Assembly (NCBI RefSeq): GCF_000002235.5
Contig: NW_022145611.1
Coordinates: 14,106,882 to 14,170,881 of the forward strand
DNA from: Strongylocentrotus purpuratus
Taxonomy: Eukaryota > Echinodermata > Echinoidea > Camarodonta > Strongylocentrotidae
Length of the DNA: 64,000 bases
Direction: 5' to 3'
Below, one piece after another: positions 57,753-64,000 of the stretch. Numbering within the stretch: the first letter of the stretch is position 1; each line of letters begins with the position of its first letter. A program made the translations under genes and the position numbers. The notes under the pieces are model-generated. The model was given only the letters and a program-made list of their open reading frames with translations. It ran no database searches and was not told the DNA's origin.

Positions 57753-57990
57753 TAAAGAAAAAGAAGAAGAAGGAGGAGGGGAAGGGGGGCCGGAGGAGGA
57801 GGGGGAAGGGGGGAGGAGGAGGGGGAAGGGGGGAGGAGGAGGGGGAAGGGGGGAGGAGCTAGGAGGGGGAGGAGGAGGAGAAGGAGAAGGAGAAGGAGAA
57901 GGAGAAGGAGGAGGAGGATCGAGATGATCGATGAGCTAGAGGAGGAGCTAGGAGAAGGAGTCGGGGGAGGGGAAGAGGAGCCCGGTGGGG
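57753..57990. repeat. Purine-rich (GGA/GAA)n satellite
   Basis: Near-uninterrupted G/A sequence with a longer repeated unit (ggaggaggagggggaagggg, about three times) lies between DHRS7 and UQCC3. It resumes at about 58411-58480 beyond an inserted element. Confidence 0.9.
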
Positions 57991-57993
57991 TCA

Positions 57994-58413
57994 CTCAATG
58001 TGAATTCCGGACCGCATGACCGTTACCACAAATGCATATAACCCCCTTTTGCGGTCAATTTCAAGGACATTTTGTTAAATTTAACCCCCTTTTTTACGTC
58101 AAAACAAGGACAAAATCGTACTTTGGAATACCCCTATTTATAAGATTGTAAGGACACTTTCGCAAATTTACCCCTATTTTACCATATTTCAAGGACAAGA
58201 CTCGGCTCCGAGAATTTTTCTTCCTGGTTTTCTCTTTTCCCTTCCCGGTTTTCTCTTTTCCCTTTTCCTGACCCCTATTTATCAATTTCGAGGACACCTG
58301 TGCACCCCTATTTTCTTTATTTCGAGAAATATTTTGTCCGCGGACATTGCTTGAAATTGACCCCTTTTTCCGCGATTTTGGTAACGGTCATGCGGTCCGG
58401 AAGTCACATTGAG
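57994..58413. mobile_element. 420-bp element with 34-bp inverted ends and internal repeats
   Basis: The ends at 57994-58027 (ctcaatgtgaattccggacc...) and 58380-58413 are reverse complements at 33 of 34 positions. Internally a motif of the form ACCCCTATTT...TTTCAAGGACA occurs about seven times with variation (near 58040, 58083, 58131, 58169, 58270, 58302, 58355). No protein is encoded. The element interrupts the purine-rich satellite. Confidence 0.8.
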
Positions 58414-58455
58414 GAGGAGAAGGGAGAGGAGGATCAGGAGGTAGAGGACGAGGAG

Positions 58456-58475
58456 GGGGGGGGGGGGGGGGGGGA
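58456..58475. repeat. Poly-G tract
   Basis: About 18 G at the end of the purine-rich satellite. Confidence 0.9.
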
Positions 58476-59046
58476 ATGAAGAAGAAGAAAGAAGAAGCCG
58501 TGCGACTATAGGAAGCTTTCGAGACGGGGTGGGGTGATGATGGTGGGCACACGGGTGCATGAGAATTGAGATAGAAATTAAATGTTAGTTTCAAGCAATA
58601 TCATATATCTATCATTCTTGTGCAAAAAATAATGATGATGATAGTAATAATAATAAAAATGATAATATTATTACTATATTAATAAAAATTACAATTAAAG
58701 TAATGATACTTATGATAATGACGTAATAATATGTCATAATGATGTTATAATAATAATCATAGATAAAAACACGTCAAACAGGTGCACGATTCGCACGAGA
58801 AATTCTGGCCCGTTTAGCGCTTCATAGAAATAAGATAAGAGTGGTGCTCATTTATCTCCCGGGTCTATAATCAATTTTAGTGTCTCCGATATTTAGCTAA
58901 CGGAGAACAATCTATGTCCTAACTCAATCTGTGTTTATGTTACACAATAATTACCCTACCTCCGCTCCGATACCGGCTTGTAGTTGTACATGGTCATGCT
59001 TTTGATATTTTTTCATAATAGGTAATTTATCCTTTCAGGAGTCAAC

Positions 59047-59891
59047 ATGTCGAAAGTACTTCGCTATGTTATGTCCATTGGTATTATGGGAGGAAGTCTC
59101 CTTGGTGGATGGGTCTTGATGAACACTATCACTCCAGATCCTGAAGAATTATTGAAGGTAATTTGCTTGCATGAGATGACGTTGAGTTGAAGTTGAACCA
59201 GCTGATGAAGCTTGTTGAAGTTTGAACCTAGTATATTGTTAATGATTTTCAATGATTCATGTTATTGTAATTATATCTGAGTAATTCAGGTAATACTTCC
59301 AAAAATCATGAAATAACATTATTAACAAAACTAGCTATATTGTGGATTTGTTTGTCTGCACGCATGTATGAGTATGAGACCGATCCGATGCGTGCGTGTG
59401 TGACATTATGTCTGAGGAGAAAATGGTGGTTCTTATTTCACGATTCCACATAAGTAGATATTATCAATCTCTTATCGTATTATGCATTATCTATTTCTAT
59501 GCATGAAAGATTTAGCATTTCTTATACTACTACAGTATTGCCATATTTCATGAACATCAAGGGGCCATTTTCTGTCCTCCCCCTCGACCTCCTGTTATTG
59601 TTTAATCTAATTTGTATTTTTTCTTAACTTTGGCAAAGGATTTATAAACGTAGTTCCCTGATAATTTTTTCTAGTTGTCATGCATGTACACTTGTACAGC
59701 CTGCACCATCCGAGAACCAAGTAGATCTAATAATCAAAAATCCATTTTCTCATTTCCCCTTTCAGCGTCTCCCGGAAGCAGATCCAGTAAAAATGGCCGA
59801 GTCAAAGCAAAGGACGAAAGAACTCGTAGCAGCACTGAAAGCAGCAGCAGAAAGCCCCCATCCTATATACAAAGATATAAAGCGGGAATGA
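59047..59891 (+). CDS. UQCC3: Ubiquinol-cytochrome c reductase complex assembly factor 3-like (UQCC3), 78 aa
   Basis: Two exons join in phase 0: 59047-59157 (donor gtaatt) and 59766-59891 (acceptor cctttcag). They give 78 residues; human UQCC3 has 93. UQCC3 is a small inner-membrane mitochondrial protein needed to assemble complex III and stabilise cytochrome b. One membrane segment covers about residues 6-27, with the glycine-rich IMGGSLLGGW. The region after it, TPDPEELLKRLPEADP then ESKQRTKELVAALKAAAES, follows the family pattern (LKE.P..DP....A.RTQQLL..L..AA). The C-terminal tail is shorter than in mammals. Short length limits certainty; another small mitochondrial assembly protein is the main alternative. 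Confidence 0.8.
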
Positions 59892-60176
59892 GAGAATAGT
59901 TAATGAACTGGTACTCAAAGACAACTGCCGTCTCTAATGCAGAGAATTGAGAAGTGAGCATGGAAGATCAAAATATGATTGGTAGCTTCAGGCTCAGCGC
60001 ATTACAGGAATCTGTGTCTTTTGCGATATACTCCAGGGAATGAACGTCACTGTTTCTCGCCACTCGCCAGCCATGTGACATGTTGAGTTAAATCTCCTTG
60101 TACGTTATTCAGCATTTATGGGCATTTTATGGGCATTTTATGTCCGATGTGACTTAGTTACATAATTTTGATGATG

Positions 60177-60182
60177 AATAAA
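60177..60182 (+). terminator. Poly(A) signal AATAAA for the UQCC3-like gene
   Basis: Canonical AATAAA 290 bp after the stop codon (gatgAATAAAcc). Confidence 0.65.
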
Positions 60183-60199
60183 CCTTGACTCCACAATTA

Positions 60200-61260
60200 C
60201 TATTTTTCAATGAGAAGATTCAAGGCTTTATGTAGGGTCTGTTCTGTTGTATGCATGGGTCCCCAGACTCCCCACCCAGAAACTTCAACATTCTAAGGGT
60301 TGTGTTAAGAGATTGTAGCCCAAGTGTATGGTACCACTGTTTATTCCTGTTTATTTTGAGGCTTTATTAGCCAAATAGTTTTTTTAAAGACCTGAGTCAA
60401 TCTGTTTACTGGTTCCAGAATGAACACTTTTTTTAAAAGGTGTGAATGTTTTATGGATCAAGTTGAAGCATACTGATTGATTCCTATGGAACCCTGCTAT
60501 GGTTTATGCAGACACATTTAAAGCACCAGCATTATCACACTGTTAAAATAGAAAGTAAGATTAATTTCAAAATCAGTGGGGACCAAAAGGAACTGAAAAA
60601 ATCAGTCAAAATGTATCTGTATGCTTTGAGGGGGGGGGGGGGGGGGGGGAGATAAATAGATATTAATTTTTACATTTTGTACTTGTGAAGATAATTTGTA
60701 AAAGAGTCCTGTTTATGTAAGTAATTTTTTTACATTGGACATTTCAATTTCAGGAAAGTGGACAATTCTAAATTCAATTGAATGGCAATAATTTTATTAT
60801 GGAATAATTAGTCTTGCTAATAGCTCATTCACAAGATCATGTAATGTGCAATTTATTGCAAAGAATACAATTTTTGCAAAATACTGGTATTGAAGAGTCC
60901 ATATGCATTGGTTTTGGTAAAGATCATGTGATATGTTAGTCTTCTTGAACTTTATCCTTACATCTTTTAAACATGATGTCATGGGAGACAATTTACCTTT
61001 TATTGCAAAGGGGTGAAACTGGGTGAGTCATAGCTTGAAATGACATGAGATGTGCGATTTCAACTTAAGATGGATATGGGCTCATCATTATTTCAAAAGT
61101 CAGGCCCAGGGTTTAAGGCAACTGACATTTTCCCTTTGCTGTTATTTTGTATCCAGAGTTTCTGCAAGTAATCAAAATACAATGATTGACAAGAGTCATG
61201 GTGTGGTTAGAAATAAAACTAGTACATGTTCCTCAAGTTTTTTTTCCATTTTAACAGAAT
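60200..61260. other. Intergenic sequence without a recognised gene
   Basis: AT-rich sequence with a poly-G tract at about 60630-60649. No coding similarity or RNA gene was recognised. Confidence 0.5.
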
Positions 61261-62112
61261 CTTTGCTTGTTGAATACTAATCCCCTCAATCACTGTGGGT
61301 AACAAAAATCCTGTGAGGGTAATTATTTGTCCAAATAACTTTGGGGCAGTTGTAGGCCCAACTTAGGCATTTTTTGCTCAGTTTGTAGAAAAAATTAGAT
61401 TGTTATTGAGCGAAACGTTATCCAAAGATAGGCATGAAATCACCCCCAAAGTTGGTGTAACTTCCAAACAAACCAGAACTTGTGAAGAGCGCCACCTTGT
61501 GGCGAAGTTTAGACACTGTATATAAGATAGGGCTGACGATATGAACCCGGGAAACCAAATGGTCTTTCAACCTTCTTTTTCTGTCAAGAAAGTGCTCTAT
61601 TTACTTGAATACTGGACATGAATCATGGGACAGGTCACTAGAGAACGCATTTGTTTGCATGGAGAATGTTTCGATGAGAAGAAAGCAGAATTAAAGTTTG
61701 TTTTAGACAGATTATAACCAGTTTTTCATCGATTGACCTGTCTTAGTTGAACTGTGTAGCTGTATTGAGTAAGTGCAATGCACCGTGACAATTTGCTAGT
61801 ATTTACACCTGAGATACACGTGAGAACTTATTACGAGGTGAATGACCTTTGCGACATGTGAGTGTTGTGGGAGCAAAGTAAAGAGGACAGAGCTGAGAAG
61901 CGTATGGAGCAAGTCAGATCACGGGTTCAAATATTAAGGCGCCAGTCAGACGAATGAGAGAACAAGAGAGATTTTACAAGATGGCAATATCTAAATTATG
62001 GCACCTACATTAGTTGAAAGACCAAGCTGTTTCACTGCTGATGAGGTCTAAGGTCTATGTGCGTGAAGTCACCTGAATTCTGAACAGAGAACGAAACCAA
62101 GTAATAGATGAC
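61260..62112 (+). mobile_element. Probable 5' LTR and leader of the BEL/Pao-like element
   Basis: The stretch upstream of the gag start contains a TATA box (TATATAAG at 61519-61526) and an ATTAAA at about 61690, as expected for an LTR promoter and poly(A) region. LTR borders and the primer-binding site could not be fixed, because the 3' LTR lies outside the window. Confidence 0.4.
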
Positions 62113-64000
62113 ATGGATCCATATTATGCACCCTCACAGTTGAATGGAGAAGATGTAAGGCAAGAGAGTTATCTTTTGCAAGATGAAGATCCTTTTATGC
62201 CCCAAGGCCAAGCATCAAGTTTGGAGAGTGAAGATCAGCATGTAGCACAATCAGGAAATAGGCCTAGAGTTAATAGACCCAACATGGCTGCCCCAAGGGA
62301 GAGTCCTGAGAGTATGAATGGAACAACAGACCATATATCTGCCGCTGCTGGAAATATGATAGACCCAATGATAATTTGTATGCAGCAGCAAAACCAACTT
62401 ATGCAAATGTTGGTTCAGTGCAACATGAGAGCATCGTTGCCATCACCACAGGTAAAACCATTTTGTGGTAACCCACTGGAATACAGGTCGTTTATTAAGT
62501 CCTTTGAGCATGCTGTAGAGTCCAAAACTGCAGATAACACAGATCGCCTGTATTACCTGGACCAATACACTAGAGGGGAAGCAAACTCCATTGTCAAGAG
62601 CTGTATGTATGGACCAAGTGAAGCAGGCTACCTAAAGGCAAAGGAGCTGCTAAGGAAAAAGTTTGGAGATAAACATAAGATAATGGAAGCTATGATGAAT
62701 AAAGCTTCACAATGGCCTGAAATCAAGTCAGAAGATGGAGAGGAGCTTCACAAGTACTCCACATTCATAACAGAGTTGCATAACATGGCGATAGATTTGA
62801 ACATGGAAATGGAAGTGAATCACACACAAAATGTAAAGATGGTCATAGGAAGGTTGCCTTTTAAGTTGAGAGATAAGTGGAGGTACAAAGCTGATGACAT
62901 TGTAGAAGAACGGCAAAGGAGAATTACATTTGGTGATGTGCAGGCCTTCATTGCCAAACAGACCAGGATTATGACAAACCCAGCCTACGGGGACCTGAAA
63001 TACACACAGTCACAGAGTCAGGGAAGAACACCTGGAAGGCTTGGAAAGTCTGCAGCTCCACATAAAGCCAGCCTTAACACGGCTATGAGACAAGACACAA
63101 AGACAAGTGGCAATGGTCAAGAGTCTGCACATACAGCCAGCAATGACACAACTATGAAAGTTGGAATAATGGAAGGAGGAAAAGAAATCTGCACTTTCTG
63201 TAATGATGAGAGCCACCAAATCGAGGAATGTAAGATGTTATCATCACAGCCTTATGATGACAGGATAACCTTCTGTAAGAAAACTGGGCTATGTTTCAGC
63301 TGTCTAAAGAAGGCCAGGCATATTGCCAAAGATTGCAGAAGGAAATTAAAATGCAGCAAATGTAACAGACTGCATCCGACAGCATTACACAGAGACTGGA
63401 AGGGTAATTCTAAAAGTAACAGTCAAGATAGCAACAATGCTGACAGACAACATGTCAGACTGCAGCCCCAAGAGGCAGAAGCATCGTTCACCCCTTCAGT
63501 AGTGACACAGATAAACAATCATGAAAATGATGATGGAAATGTAGATGATGGCCAACAAGCAACGGCAAGGAATATCAAGTGCAGTTATATTGATTCCAGA
63601 GCTGAGTCAGCTGACGTACTACCTGGAATAGTCCCAGTGCTGATTCGTTCACAAGACACACAGGTCCAACTGAAGACATATGCATTGATTGATTCAGGAA
63701 GCAATGCAGTATTTTGCACGGATGAATTGGCAAGAGACCTAAAGGTTAAAGGGAAAAAGATGAACATTCACATGTCAACCATGACAGATGAGAAGGTGGT
63801 GTCAAGCCATATCATAAGTAATCTGGAAATTACTGATTTACATGGACAGAACAGCATAAACCTTCCTGAAGTATATGCTCGAGAGCAGATACCAGTGTCA
63901 GAAGATGACATACCAAGAGAAGGAGACCTCGTGAAATGGCCATACCTTCAAGACATCCAGCTACCGACCTCAGATGAAGATGTGCATGTTGGTCTGTTAA
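62113..64000 (+). CDS. BEL/Pao-type retrotransposon gag-pol polyprotein (5' part, open at window edge)
   Basis: The frame is uninterrupted from ATG 62113 through the last base, at least 629 codons. Residues about 115-290 resemble the DUF1759 gag domain (FCGNPLEYRSFIKSFEHAV, then MVIGRLPFKLRDKW). Zinc-knuckle-type cysteines follow: CTFCNDESHQIEEC at about 360-373 (CX2CX4HX4C), CFSCLKKARHIAKDC at about 395-409 (CX2CX5HX4C, one residue longer than usual) and CSKCNRLH just after. An aspartic-protease DSG motif (ALIDSGSNAVF) lies at residues 527-529, in the DUF1758-like region. Reverse transcriptase and integrase would lie beyond the window. The absence of stops and frameshifts suggests a young insertion. 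The class (BEL/Pao) is inferred from the gag plus DSG arrangement. Confidence 0.88.
   Translation, partial: MDPYYAPSQLNGEDVRQESYLLQDEDPFMPQGQASSLESEDQHVAQSGNRPRVNRPNMAAPRESPESMNGTTDHISAAAGNMIDPMIICMQQQNQLMQMLVQCNMRASLPSPQVKPFCGNPLEYRSFIKSFEHAVESKTADNTDRLYYLDQYTRGEANSIVKSCMYGPSEAGYLKAKELLRKKFGDKHKIMEAMMNKASQWPEIKSEDGEELHKYSTFITELHNMAIDLNMEMEVNHTQNVKMVIGRLPFKLRDKWRYKADDIVEERQRRITFGDVQAFIAKQTRIMTNPAYGDLKYTQSQSQGRTPGRLGKSAAPHKASLNTAMRQDTKTSGNGQESAHTASNDTTMKVGIMEGGKEICTFCNDESHQIEECKMLSSQPYDDRITFCKKTGLCFSCLKKARHIAKDCRRKLKCSKCNRLHPTALHRDWKGNSKSNSQDSNNADRQHVRLQPQEAEASFTPSVVTQINNHENDDGNVDDGQQATARNIKCSYIDSRAESADVLPGIVPVLIRSQDTQVQLKTYALIDSGSNAVFCTDELARDLKVKGKKMNIHMSTMTDEKVVSSHIISNLEITDLHGQNSINLPEVYAREQIPVSEDDIPREGDLVKWPYLQDIQLPTSDEDVHVGLL

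Noticed and set aside
57688..57994. Long Gly/Glu- or Pro/Leu-rich open frames on both strands
   Set aside because: They arise from the purine-rich satellite; there is no codon structure or similarity.

Overview
This is animal nuclear DNA, most likely from an echinoderm and probably a sea urchin. The genes have many GT-AG introns and AATAAA-type poly(A) signals. The flanks hold tRNA-derived SINEs, LINE relics, several families of short inverted-repeat elements and a BEL/Pao-type retroelement. Host proteins resemble their human orthologues along most of their length. The species is inferred, not proven. Gene structures were built by hand from splice signals and reading frame, and the phases close in every gene described as complete.

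Layout. 1-2.9 kb holds two decayed LINE reverse-transcriptase blocks. 3.1-11.3 kb (minus) holds the first three coding exons of an unrecognised membrane-anchored protein with SAM-like segments; its 3' part lies outside the window. 11.3-16.7 kb (plus) holds a 161-residue PPC/DUF296-domain protein, divergent from the previous gene. 16.7-22.0 kb (minus) holds FCF1 (UTP24), tail-to-tail with the PPC gene; the two poly(A) signals lie about 40 bp apart. 23.5-34.8 kb (plus) holds PAF1 in 14 coding exons. 36.5-46.9 kb (plus) holds PCNX4 in 8 coding exons. Its last exon is followed by a row of progressively decayed tandem copies of itself. 47.8-57.5 kb (minus) holds DHRS7, tail-to-tail with PCNX4, the same arrangement as in the human genome. 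59.0-60.2 kb (plus) holds a two-exon gene resembling UQCC3. 62.1-64.0 kb (plus) holds the uninterrupted 5' part of a BEL/Pao gag-pol frame that runs off the window.

Functionally these are mostly housekeeping genes: small-subunit rRNA processing (FCF1), Pol II elongation (PAF1), a multi-pass membrane protein (PCNX4), a membrane SDR (DHRS7) and complex III assembly (UQCC3). No joint pathway is evident.

The most unusual features are: (i) the tandem ghost copies of the PCNX4 terminal exon; (ii) a 48-bp copy of the FCF1 start-exon region whose splice donor is broken; (iii) a 420-bp element with 34-bp inverted ends and about seven internal degenerate repeats, inserted in a purine-rich satellite; (iv) several short elements flanked by TA or TTAA, some present as family pairs; (v) two SINEs that share a core outside the tRNA head. 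I found no clearly new multi-gene system.
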